Below the pieces are notes generated by a model. The model saw nothing but the letters and a program-made list of their open reading frames with translations, was not told where the DNA came from and did no database searches. The position numbers and the translations under genes are program-made. Below are positions 26,770-37,999 of a stretch of 64,000 bases of DNA, piece by piece. The DNA is from Phoronis australis (lineage: Eukaryota; Phoronida; Phoronidae). Where the stretch lies: contig NMRA01000151.1 of assembly GCA_002633005.1 (NCBI GenBank), forward strand, positions 476,400 to 540,399, given 5' to 3'. Numbering within the stretch: position 1 is the stretch's first letter; each line of letters opens with the position of its first letter.

Positions 26770-28722
26770 CGCGGGGATGAAGCCATCAAGAGTTGTGTAA
26801 CCGTGAACCAATACGGATAGTAAGAAAGGGCTTAGGACCAGTACAATGACCGGTAGCGAGGAGCTGCCTCAAATAGGTATAGCTGAGATCTAAGCGTGGA
26901 AATAAGAAATTCCCGTTGAACTAAAGCTACTGTAGTTGCGGGTCAGCTCAAGTCTGATTCACTTGAAACAGGCAGCTCGTACCGGTCGTCTGGGCTCGCT
27001 CTAAGGTCAAAATTCGTTTTATTGTGATTCAGTTTCGGGAAAACTTTAGTTTATTATGGTCATTCTTTGAAGGAGGATTTTGAAAATGTGAGGTCCCGAA
27101 GCCCCTGGTATAGAGCCTTTTGGGCTGTTTCAAAATGCCTTGTTGAAACACGACCGTAACTTGTCCAGTTTCTGGTGGCTGCGGAAAAGGATAGTGTGTC
27201 CCAAAAATGGACACACTTCCTGAACGCCTGGAGTTCAAATTCAGTTCCCGTGGGTGCCGGGCCTACTGCAGGGTTACATCTAATTTTTAACGTGGGTACG
27301 TCAGTCATGACGTCCACGCAAATCAGGACAATCAAACAATTCAGTTTTGAAGAACAAAACAAATTCGTTGCTCAATACTACTGGAAACTAAAAACACCAA
27401 GGTAGTGCACTTTCCAAGCAAAGATTTAAATATTATTTATATGAGAATTTTTGAAACGTTTTTTTCTATTTACGGTTTGTGAACCCAAATTTGTCAATGT
27501 CTTTGAGAGTTATTTTAGATATGCAAAAATCGTCTATAAGTGTACTTTACTATTTGGATATCGGATTATAGAGTTTTTCCAACTTAGGCTGCCATTGCAT
27601 TCAATTCTTACAAGATTAGCTTATAATATTCTAAGCAATTTCTGCATGCATGCTTGCAGACTTTTGACGCGTAACCCTGGGAATATTGGAGATGGGTCAG
27701 TTGTATTAAGGTTTATTTTTGCTCATTTCAGAGGTACCTATAACGATTCAAGGTAAACTTGAACTCCATTGAAAAAAACGCTGAAATCTTTGTTTATGAT
27801 GGCGAGAGTTCTTCGAGTACCCCTTTTGACATGTACACGGTTATCACAAATGGTAGGTTAAAAAGCAGTGTTTTCCACATGTGGGAATTCCTTACAAACA
27901 ACTCATAGTAACCATCTTTAATTAAAGGAGATACTATTCTTGTGATACTAAAATTATCTTATAACTAACCATCGGAAATAGTCCTTTTGTGTAATTCACA
28001 AATAGTGGTCTTCACATTCTTCAAAATTCCACCATTTCAATGGCGGCAATCCTACTGTATTTTTTCACAGTTTTGGCTGTTTGGGTCGAATGGCTGTGGT
28101 GTGCACAAATGTTTTGCGTTTTTTTGATGAATTTGGAATCCCAACTTCCATTGTGAATACTTGGTAGTGTCGGATTTACATGTATAGAGAGACAAAGGAA
28201 CATTTCCTCCGAACTGCTCCACCGAGAGAGGGCACCCTCTGAAATGGGACACCTTAACATGAAAGGCTAAACATCATTAAGCTTGGAAAAAAAGGTTGAC
28301 AGTGCATTCCACCGCCGTGTGGTCCCAAAACAATGTAGGGGGTAACCTCCTTCAGCATGAAAGCCGATTGCACAATTTCACAAAAAACAGGAAATAGAGG
28401 TAATCGATTCCAATATTGGGCCCTCTCTCCGTGAGAGGCCCTTTAAGAATTAGTCAATAAAAACACAAAAAGGTGGCCACATCAATGATCTCTTTCAAGG
28501 ACAGGGCCCCTAAATATGAAAATATCTATATTTTCAAATATCAGGAAATGCGCAGCAATTGATGTTATCTGTCAGGTAATCACTTTTTTCTCAAGTAATA
28601 TACAGTTTTGAGAGAAAAATAAAGCGAAATTTGTCTCCGTTATCCCTTGCCAAAGAGGGGCATCTGAAACAATATAGTTTTGCATTCGCACAATTGACTT
28701 ATTTAATTGAAAAATCCAGTAA
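26770..28722. other. Intron 4, middle part
   Basis: Overlapping opposite-strand open frames at 27029-27405 and an open frame at 27451-27756 were examined. None has splice sites or motifs that support a gene. Confidence 0.4.
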
Positions 28723-28801
28723 ATTATTACGCTCCGCAAAAGGTTCGCTCGTTGTTTCGATGTACATATATATATATATACCTTTTGCGGAGCGTAATAA
28801 T
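28723..28801. repeat. Perfect 22-bp inverted repeat with (TA)n loop
   Basis: The arm ATTATTACGCTCCGCAAAAG plus GT at 28723-28744 is matched by its exact reverse complement at 28780-28801. The 35-base loop includes a short (TA)n tract. The arms are perfect, so it is a recent insertion or a maintained hairpin. Confidence 0.9.
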
Positions 28802-31800
28802 ATATATTATATGATTGATTTCGTGCTCGTTTTCAAGTGCATTTAGACGATCTGTGCTGCAAAAGGGGAGACCCTAACGACAATGTCCTGGTCAGGGTCC
28901 TCTAAAAGTAAACCATGCAGAGTTGTTAAATGTTCTCTTGAATTGTCTCTCTTCTCCGTATTTCGCAGTCTTTCTTTTCTCGATTGTCCCCGGCCCCACG
29001 TCTATGTTGGTTGCCACGGTTTAACCCTGACGTCTCAGCCCCCCGCTTCCTACGACCCTGGTACATTGTACTATTTTTATCTGCATCAACATCGTTTGAT
29101 TGCATTGATGCACCAGTCTGTCTGGTGGTGGGGATTTGGATTTTGGACTTTCACTCTCCAATTCTAAAGCCTTACGCTCAGGGATCATTTAGTTAAACGT
29201 CGGTATGGTGAATTGACCCACACGGCCTCAGTTTCAGTTTGGAGGACCTTTAGCCATAATAGTTATTGTCATAATTCAATTCTAATTATAATGTGCTCAT
29301 CGGCCTCGAGTTAAGCAATCAATATGTGTCAGTGACATTATTTTAGCGCCAATGACGCGGGGCGTGTTCCTTAAATTATCCCCGTTATTGTGAGTGGAGA
29401 CTTCAATCTCTTGGTTTTCCAACATGTAATCTTGCGACTCAGTCACCGTCTTCCAAAGTATACTTTCCGCTAAGCTTCTAAGGCTTGAAAATATATTATA
29501 ATATTTTTAACTGGAAAACCTGCATTAAACCAAACATTACTGTGCTCTGTATCTTCCAATCATGAAGCCTCTCCAAACAGGGACTGATTCCATTAGCATG
29601 AGTTGATGATTCAGCTGCTAGTTGTGATCAATTTAATTTTCTTTTGGGCAATATTTTGCCTGTGGACCCCACAAGGCGGGGTTAGTGGGCCAACCTGTTT
29701 ACTTGTGCACTGCAAGTCTTGTGCAGAAATAGCTTGTGTGTCTATTTTGCCAGATACATATACTTGCACCATGCCGGGGTCCATGCGCGCGATTGCTTAT
29801 TCAGCTGTTGGATTCTTGAGGCTTTGCCACTGGATTCGTTGAACAGACCGCAAGATTATTAGCTGTTGTCACCTAGTTTAATGGTCAGGCCTGGATATTC
29901 TTTAGTTTGGTCATTGCAGTCTTTACCTTTGGCATTACATATACAGAAACTGGCAAAATAATACGACTGTTGTGTTCGAACATTTGGATGTTTCAATGAA
30001 GACGACTGCAGAGTTAGTTAAAAGACAGCTTGAGAGTCGCATCGGTGAAGCTTACTGGCAGTATTCTAGGGTGTCGAACAACTTTAATCAAACAAGAATG
30101 CTAACTTGCCACGACACAGGAAGCATAGCAATGGCCGGGGGTCGAACAGATTTATCAACATTACGATGTTGGTGTATTTCTCTCATCAATGTAGCCGGTT
30201 CTTGTTATATTCTTAAGTTGTCCATGGTCTACCAGGTGGAAATGTTTGTCTACGTAAAGTTTTGTGCCATTTCAGACCTTATCTAATTTGTTCTCAACTT
30301 TTTCTAGATTGAAAGGGCAGTCACAAAAAGCACAGCTTCTATATGCGTGTTGCTGAGGTAGACATACACTTATATGAGTTATTGAAAGTTTGTACTTTAC
30401 TATACAGTATGTTGTCACATGTATGTATGTTTGATTAAGTGGAACTAGTCATTAAGTAAATTGTTATTCAACGTTCTCTAAGTATAAAAGCTGCACCTCG
30501 CCCTGTTAAGCTGGCTAAAAACGGAAGTCTAATTGAATAATTTACTCTTATAACATCGTATTCTGTCCACGTTACCAACAACAACATCGAAACCACCGAC
30601 GTCTCAAGAAAATAATATACAGTCAACAGAAAGCTGTCAACTCTAAAGCTGTGTATTCGAAAATAGCACACGTGTACATTGCCTGTAACTTGAGTTGTAT
30701 GGTCATTTCAATGTCAACAATTCAATACCAGGTGAGCGCGAACAAATTTTAAACCCGTTAACGATTCGGTTAAGAATTTAATGTCAGCAACTTAACAAGA
30801 GCAAAGTGCAGGTTTTGCTGTTGTTATGTGATCAAAAAATTTGGTCATGGGGTTGTTTTAACAGCTTTACAGGTTTACAAACTCACCTTGAATTGTGCAT
30901 CAGGTGTATCACGCCTATGCCTGCTGGTATGGCTTTACTTACTAGATGCTTGATTCTTAGTGCGTCAATTTAAAACACAAATTGCATTAGTCGTGCCCAC
31001 TACAGTTGTACAACTTCCTAACATATTACTGCTCAAATTTTTTTAAAGGGGAAACTGATTTTCTCGTTATTTACATTTGCCCCAGATTTAGATTCTGGTT
31101 ACAGTAGAATTATCTTTCCCGAATTAACCAGTTATTGCTCCTCTGTCATGTATTGGCCACCCATGAAGCTACAAAATGATTGAAGAAGGACCGAACAAAG
31201 GATCCGCGGCTCTGTTCTGCTGTCACATTCAAACACCCAGTAACCGGCACAGACTGCATTCAACAGCGAGTGGGATGTGTTTTTCAACATGACAACGATT
31301 GCAGCTTCAAGTTGAACACCCTTTACTGGCCATAAACGTCTTTTTAATGTTCCATTTAGAATAATTAATTTCTGGGGGACATTAAATGCACACAGTGTTT
31401 TTCCAAGATAACCAAGAGTCTATAATTTTACTAAAACATGAACAATTGTTGCCTTCCTCTATAAACATGAACTGAACCTTCCAATTTTGTTTCTTACAGA
31501 CTTTCAGTGGTCATTGAGATCACTAAAAATCTCACAAGGCAATACAACAGAACACTTCGCATATCAGTTTCCAAAATTATGTATTGGATGTACGTGACCA
31601 ACAACTACATAAGAACGGGGGCTGAATGCTAAATAAAAGTGGAAGAAGGGCTCAGTGCCACAGATCAGCCGCGAAGCCAAACAGTTTGCCAAATGAAAGA
31701 TTTCTGAAAATGCCATGGTTTGTTCTTTGCGTCAGGTCCTAATAGAGGCAATGTTTTGAATTATTTGTGGTCTTTACTGCTACTGGTAATAAAATGCTGT

Positions 31801-32600
31801 ACAAAATGTTATGTTTCATTCAGCATAAGGACAGCCAAGTAAAACAATGTCACTATATTTACAGTGCGATTGAGATTTGGCAACAACTGTAGATGTACAA
31901 ATAGTCTTAATGTCATTGACAAACTCGAGTGTGTCTCTAAGGCAATGCTTCCAATCACAGAGAGGAGTCAAGATGCTAGTAAAACTTGGTAAGGCTGTGT
32001 AAGTGTAAGATCTAATACAGGATAATATCGGTCTAATGGAATACCAGGCTTATGCATTTTAGGTAAGCCGTACATTTTAGCAGGTTGTGAACCGGTTAGG
32101 CGAATAGTGTCGCAAGTGTACTGAGTTTACAGAATTTAGTGTTGTAAGAAATAATTTCATTCGTTTTGGAGACATATCCATTTTAGCAATCATGACTACA
32201 CCATTTCCTTTGCGTCAAAGACAAATAACAACTTGAAGGTCATTATAGAGACTTTTAAAAGCTGTAAACTCAGAAGATTTTGTTCCGGTTGATGTCTAGT
32301 TGTACATGTAGCGTTAACATTGTGCATGCAGCCGATGTGTATTACATGTACCATTCTCGTCTGTAGCGATGTGACCTAGCAGACTATGGTGAAGTGTTTT
32401 AAAACTGGTTTTAACACCAACGTTGTAAAGTTATCGTGGAGGATGACTGAATTTTGGCCCACTGCTGAGAAGCAGTTTCATCATCAATGAGAGTACGTAA
32501 GGATAGGTTCACAAAAAGAAATATCAATGTTCTTACCAATATGACAATGCTTTACTTTCAACTTAGAAACTGTAGCTGCGTGTCCAATTCACAAGTATCT
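28802..32600. other. Intron 4, sequence before the Penelope-like relic
   Basis: AT-rich and non-coding as far as can be seen. Open frames at 29603-29842 and 29972-30286 are single, unmatched and lack splice context. The upstream reverse-transcriptase part of the Penelope-like element could not be followed left of about 32600. Confidence 0.4.
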
Positions 32601-32609
32601 TTCTAGATG

Positions 32610-33381
32610 TACTGAGAGAGTTCTGTAACAACTGTTGGGCAGGCACATACGTGAGGATGCCAACTTGTGATTCGAATTCTGTGCGTAATTTGTCACATTG
32701 GTGAGGGATAGTTTCGTTCCCAAAAAGAACAAAACTGGTCTAGTCAATGGTCTGATAAACTGGCCTTTCAAAACATCTAACAGTTGTGACTTGCTTGGTC
32801 GTGAACTTGAGTTTTTAAACATATCTTGGTGCAGAATGGATGCCCAAAACATCTAGCTGACAGGATTTTACGCAACCACTCTAAGACACCTGTGGATATT
32901 TCTTATGGGCCAGAATTGCAAAAAGTATTTCTTAATCTTCCCTTTTTGGTAACAATAGTTGTGTGGTCGAAAGACAGCTTAATGGAGTTCTTGGAGCTAT
33001 TGCTCCATGTCTGCATCATCTAAAATTTTTAAACCTGTTAACAGACTTTTGTCCCTTTCTAGATTAAAAGCAGTATTGAGCAATTCTCAAAGAAGTCATG
33101 CCGTATACCAGCTGTGAAAAATGGGAACAGTTTTACACTGGAATGACCAAAAGTATTCTCAGTATCAGAGTCAAAAAAACACTGTAAAAGACAAACACAG
33201 AGCTGTTCTTAACCATTCATTGACAACTGGTCGCAGTATAGATTACTCTGGTGTTCAGATCTTGGACAAAAGTATTGCCACCCTCAGGTTCCTCATAAAA
33301 GGGACAATGCACATCAGGTTAATTCATGATGAGTGCTATATGAATAGAAACATTGTATCATTTGAGCTCCAACGTTTTTGA
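32610..33381 (+). mobile_element. Penelope-like element relic with GIY-YIG endonuclease region
   Basis: Plus-strand fragments follow the C-terminal order of Penelope-like elements: KKNKTGLVNGLINWPFKTSN, PVDISYGPELQKVFLNLPFL, CVVERQLNGVLGAIAP, a SHAVYQL/TSCEKWEQ segment, FYTGMTKSILSIRVKKH (the GIY-YIG core with its arginine), then AVLNHSLTTGRSIDYSGVQILD. The frame changes at least twice between 32900 and 33180, and stops occur, so it is dead. It lies in the last intron of the receptor gene, sense orientation. The reverse transcriptase domain was not recognised. Confidence 0.75.
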
Positions 33382-33650
33382 TTTCTGGTCTGTTCCCTCA
33401 CAATGCATTTTGATGTGTATCTGTGCAGTTTGTTTTCCACCTGTTGCACCTGATAGGAATATTGTGAACTTTTGTCTTTTGTTTTCAGAATGTTTTAGAG
33501 AAAATAAACCGAAACGTCGATCAACATGTCGTTGTTTACATATGCACTGATTTTCATATGTTAACGAACAACAAATGCACTTTTTTGCTTTTATTTTCGA
33601 TAATTTCATTTTCTATCAGTGTTGCATTTTTCCGCTTTTCGGAAGAATTA

Positions 33651-33806
33651 GAGGCGCAGATCCAGGATTTTGAATTAGGGGTACAGGGCTGAGTAATAGG
33701 CAGGATTTTGCCGTCAGACATTTGCACCCTTCGCACTACCACATGGAATCTGGGATAATTTTTGGAGGGACATGACTCCCTTGGCCGCCCTCTAAATCCG
33801 CCACTA
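33651..33806. mobile_element. MITE of the GTGGCGGAT-ended family, copy 3
   Basis: Same orientation as 16850-17001: GGCGCAGATCCAGGATTTTG at the left, CAGGATTTTGCCGTCAGACA inside, and CCCTCTAAATCCGCCACTAC at the right end. Confidence 0.8.
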
Positions 33807-34655
33807 CGCCAAAACAGACAGACTTCCACGCTCGCACGGTTCAGGCCTTCCTGCACACAAACTTCTATTGTGCACGCTGCTCCTCGCCTACCGATTCCTA
33901 GTCCTGCAGGCGCTCACGGTCGGACCGATCTTACTCCCACACCTGCTTAATTTTGCTCGCAGTGCTACTTCTCACGGACAAACTCGTCGATCAAAGTATG
34001 ATTGACTACTTTCGTATTACTCCTGAAGAAGCATATGGATATGTCGAAATGGAGTGATTTATTTTACATTGGTACCTCTTGACATCTCCACTGGCAGAGA
34101 AGAAAGTGAGGGTGCACGGTTTGTCTGTCTGTCTGTGAGCAACAAAATACGTCCGTGAGACGTAAAAATTGATCCCGGTGGGTTAGATACATGTATGTGA
34201 CTGGGACTCGGAGGAGGAATAGCGTGCGTGAGAGAACAATTCTGTGCGTGAACAGACCTGAGCAGTAAGAGAACGTGGTAGTTAGACTGTTTTCACCAAA
34301 TTTTCACTAAATAAATACTTCCCCCTCTAGTGGGTGGTAGAGTTTGAAAAAGTACTATCCTTTTTATCCTTTTCATTCTACGATGCACTCAATAAGTGCA
34401 TGCAGATGCTCTCTGTTGCATATGTCCTTTACCTTGCCCCTAATCAAAGGGCGAAAGCTAAGATAATCTTTATACCAAATTATCAAAACACTGCACTGAA
34501 CAGATTAGAAATATTTGTTTCATTCTTGGAAATGTGCCAAAACAATTCACTTGACATATTTGTGTAGCATTAAATACGATTTATCTGACTACGTTGACTG
34601 TAAACGTTTCAAACAAGGTAGTATATTCCCTCTGTCATATCTTCATTTATTCCAG
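33807..34655. other. End of intron 4
   Basis: Contains a CTCCTGAAGAAGCATATGG...GTCGAAATGG stretch (about 34020-34055), similar in style to the 3' ends of Penelope-like elements, and a pyrimidine tract (TCATTTATTCCAG) that forms the acceptor of the next exon. No coding exon. Confidence 0.4.
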
Positions 34656-35830
34656 CTAACGTACCTCTGATTGCGGGCTTTTCTGTGGTCCTGTTGTTGC
34701 TGCTGATTTTGATTCTGGTGCTTGCTTTTCGCATGAGGTGGAATGAGGATTCGGAAGCTCTGGAAGCAAACAACGGCAAAGAAATCTACTATCTGGATGA
34801 TAAAAGCCCCAAAAGGCTTAGAGCATATTCCGCCCGTATAAGTTCAGAGTCATTAGTGAGACCGTTTGACGAAGAACAGGTTCTCGCTGATAGCTTGGAG
34901 CAAATGCTGGAAAGAAAAGGGAACATCAGTGAATATTTTAAGGCGATAAAATATGAACGAGAAAAAGAAGGACCAAAGACAGGAATCGAACATGAGACTG
35001 ATCAGTGGACGCCAACAAGAATTATAACTGGCCTGAAAATTTTTGGAAACACAGCTGCGCGTAAGGGACGAAAACTTCTTTCCAGTTTGATGAAGACAGA
35101 AAAAAAGTCTTGCGAAGAGGTTAATGACCAGGCTCGCGTACAACAAACTGAACGTGAGCTCAAAACTTGGGAAGAGGTTGCGATTGGACATACAGAAGCA
35201 GCGTTGGCAGGCGTTATTGAAGATGATGAAATCGAAGAACTCGCAGTTTTATCTGACAAAAGTTTGGAAGGCGAAGAAAGTGGAAAAAACGCGCAAAAAA
35301 GTGAACCAGAAATGCGCTTTGACGAAGGGAGACCTAAGGTCACCCATCAAAAGAAGGGAAGAAGAAGAAAAAAAATAAAAAGTCAATCTGAAATACCACT
35401 GAAGTCAATTGACAATGTTCTTCCGCACTCAGCATCTCAATTGACGTCTCCGCGACCTCGCCATCTGTCAAGAAAATCGGAAACACTGCAAGAAACTGTT
35501 GGAACGGCAAGGAAACTTTCGAAAAAATCCGACGTCAATGCTTCGCGCACGGAAAAACAGAGTGGAAAGTTAAAACAACGATCAGTAGAAGACATTGATG
35601 CGGCCAAAGAAGACGAGCAGTCGTCGAACGTAATCAAACAGAGTAAGACCAAAGTTCTCCAATCCGTAGTAGCTCATATGCAAGAACACCGCCAACTACT
35701 CGAAACAACGGATGGTAGTGTACCAAAAGAAGCGACGACAACAGTTACCAAGAAGGCCAATGCGTGGTTATTTCCAAAAACACGAGGAGCCAATGAGAAT
35801 AAAAAAGATGGTGCCAAACTAAAGGATTGA
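34656..35830 (+). CDS. IgSF-TSP1 receptor, terminal exon: transmembrane helix and cytoplasmic tail
   Basis: A TTCCAG acceptor ends at 34655 and the exon begins in phase 1, in frame with the TSP1 exon, giving TNVPLIAG then a hydrophobic helix of about 22 residues (GFSVVLLLLLILILVLAF) and a stop-transfer RMRW. The tail of about 365 residues is hydrophilic and encoded without interruption to TGA at 35828. It starts with acidic EDSEALE and EIYYLDD, has an acidic patch (VIEDDEIEEL), a strongly basic run (KKGRRRKKIK) and a Ser/Lys-rich C-terminus. No kinase, ZU5, death, TIR, PDZ-ligand or ITIM/ITAM motif is visible, so signalling is unknown. The antisense open frames here are shadows of this exon. 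Confidence 0.88.
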
Positions 35831-35887
35831 ACACCGAAAGGGAGAGAATGATTAATTGTTGGAGTTTGAGTATTTTTGTTTCAATTA

Positions 35888-35893
35888 AATAAA
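35888..35893 (+). promoter_or_regulatory. Polyadenylation signal AATAAA of the receptor gene
   Basis: A canonical hexamer lies 58 bases after the TGA stop, followed by a T-rich stretch. This gives a very short 3' UTR. Other AATAAA-like words further right cannot be excluded as alternatives. Confidence 0.6.
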
Positions 35894-37060
35894 TGTTTTA
35901 TTTAATCGTTGTATTTAAACTCATCAGAAATTAATTGCTTGTTTGTTTGTATAAGTAATGCATGGCATCTATCCATGTTTAATTATAATCATATTTTACA
36001 GACCAAGGTGGTGTGTCCTCTTCTTAAAATTGAGCACTTTAAACCGACGTCAGTTTTATGCAACACATTTGTGCGCAAAAAACGATAGTCTCTAGTTTTT
36101 CAGACAGTCTCAGATTGAGCTTTAGAAGATGGACGTGTGGTCACGTGTGTCAGCGACCCTGGTTATATATTCAACTGAACACGGAACCTCATCAGTGGTG
36201 ATATCTACATAATTAGTGTAAAGAATTCACGCTGCACATTCTAATTACAGACCATCCATGACCAACCCTTCGGCCACGTGGGTTCCCGAGTCATTACCCT
36301 TTTTGCTGACCACTGAACGTCCCCTCTTTTGTTAAAGGAGCATGTCACCCAAAAAACAACCTAATTTGTATCAGTTTAGATCGAGTAGTTCTACTCAATA
36401 ACGACACGTACGGTTGCATTACCTGACACCTGACGGCAGACGGACGTGTTGAAATTGTCCAATGACGTCATCGGTTTCCCACGCAGTCTGTTCAGCAGTT
36501 CATAACACGGGTTACTGGTGTCAGCTTATCGCTTGAAGTGATCGTTTAACACCAATAAATTATCAAACTTATATGTAAAACCCTTAAAAATACACCGAGT
36601 TCTTATAAAAACGTGTTGTTTTATTTCGCACTTACGGATTTATTGGTATTTGGACACACCGTAGCCTACAAAGTTCGCCGGGCAGGCCAATAAGGTCCGT
36701 AGTAGGAGTTTGGGGTCTGTTCTGAGATAATTTCGAAGTATTTTCCATGAGATGCAGACAGGAAAACCTAAATCTGTGTTGTTTAGACTTGTGATTTTTT
36801 GATTTCTAAACACAAAACGCTTGTTATCCTAGCCAGTGGCTCGGAGCCCGATCAGGCCCGTCGCGGCCGGCCGGATTGACTCGTTATCCCGGCCAGTGGC
36901 TCGGAAACTGATCAGACATCACGAACATAAACCAGCCAAAGTTAAGTGGAAACTAAACTTCCAGTCAAGAAAATACTATACTAGTGAGCCAAAGTAATGT
37001 GCACCTGATTATGTTGGTGAATTAGCCACGAAACTGCAAATCTACTTACTCGTCGGGGGC
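35894..37060. other. Intergenic sequence downstream of the receptor gene
   Basis: No coding segment recognised. Two 34-bp copies of TTATCC(T/C)(A/G)GCCAGTGGCTCGGA at 36822-36855 and 36882-36915 form a 60-bp period duplication. Confidence 0.5.
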
Positions 37061-37066
37061 CGCAGC

Positions 37067-37995
37067 ACCGTCAGGGCAGAAGTTGTACATTGACAATCAT
37101 TATTTGAGTAATGTAAAAGGAAATAAAGATTCCCCTAACACCTGGCCGTGGGATGAAAATCGAGTTGTTTCACAACAGTTTCTGCCAGTAAACACTAAAT
37201 TAGCATGAGCTCACACGGCCTCGGTGTCCCGTCAATTAGTTTTATTGCACCTAAAGCCGGTAACGCAGTGATTTATTCATTGCTGGCTTCTCAAATCATT
37301 TGCACTCACTCACGAACACTCCAAAGGCATTGCAAATTGCATCTAATGAGACAGATTTTGTTTCAGTTTTATATAAGTATTGGTTAGGGTGAGAATAATT
37401 CATTTTGAAACAGAACGCTCAGTAATAAACGTCAACATGGCAACTCGCAATCACCGGCCGACTTAGGACTAGGCTAGAGCTCATCAGTCTCGCAGGTGGG
37501 TCGTTAAGTTTTACAGGCTATCAATTCGACCAGGAATACAGTGATGAAGAAATACTAGAGAGGCGCCGTGAACAAGCTCAGACAACGTATGGAGTTATTT
37601 GATAAGTCGGCATTCGTCAGGCACTGTCGACGTCTGCAGGCCACAGACACGGAGATGTTTCACGGCCTCATACTTGCTATTTACAGCGTACATTTCATTC
37701 TTCACTACCATAAGCCACTTTCTAAGCATTTCGGACTTTCGAGGAAGAAAAAAACCATATACCCGCTTTCCTCGCAGCTGCTTAGTTCGGACAAGCGGGA
37801 ACGATGCACCGCAACATAGCGGCATTCACTCTGCATATGAACCACTGACGTCGCTAACGTCGTTTCTCACCTTCCTCACAGGTTAACGCGACACCTCTTG
37901 GCAAGGTAAGGTCGACAGTATGCGAGGCGATGTGGATATGGACCGATTAAGACGGCAAAAAAGACTAATTAAATCTGGTGGCATTATCCTTTAAT
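37067..37995. repeat. Dispersed 0.95-kb repeat, copy 1 (partner 42370-43346)
   Basis: The order CCGTCAGGGCA, AAATAAAGATTCCC, GCCGGTAACG.AGTG, TTACTGGCTTCTC-like segments, CTAGAGAGGCGCCGTGAACA, CACGGAGATGTTTCACGGCC and ACAGGTTAACGCGACACCTC is kept in both copies with moderate divergence. One frame reads FTGYQFDQEYSDEEILERRRE, and copy 2 has FTGYQFEAEY..DQELLERRRE, so a short coding stretch may have existed. Both frames are now broken. Probably a non-autonomous or decayed DNA transposon. Confidence 0.8.
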
Positions 37996-37999
37996 GCTC

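Noticed and set aside
27029-27405. Overlapping opposite-strand open frames
   Set aside because: Both are of chance length, lack splice sites and family motifs, and neither is supported by a second copy.
34853-35652. Several minus-strand and alternate-frame open frames within the receptor terminal exon
   Set aside because: They are shadows of the 391-codon reading frame, which has a transmembrane helix, matching splice phase and a polyadenylation signal.
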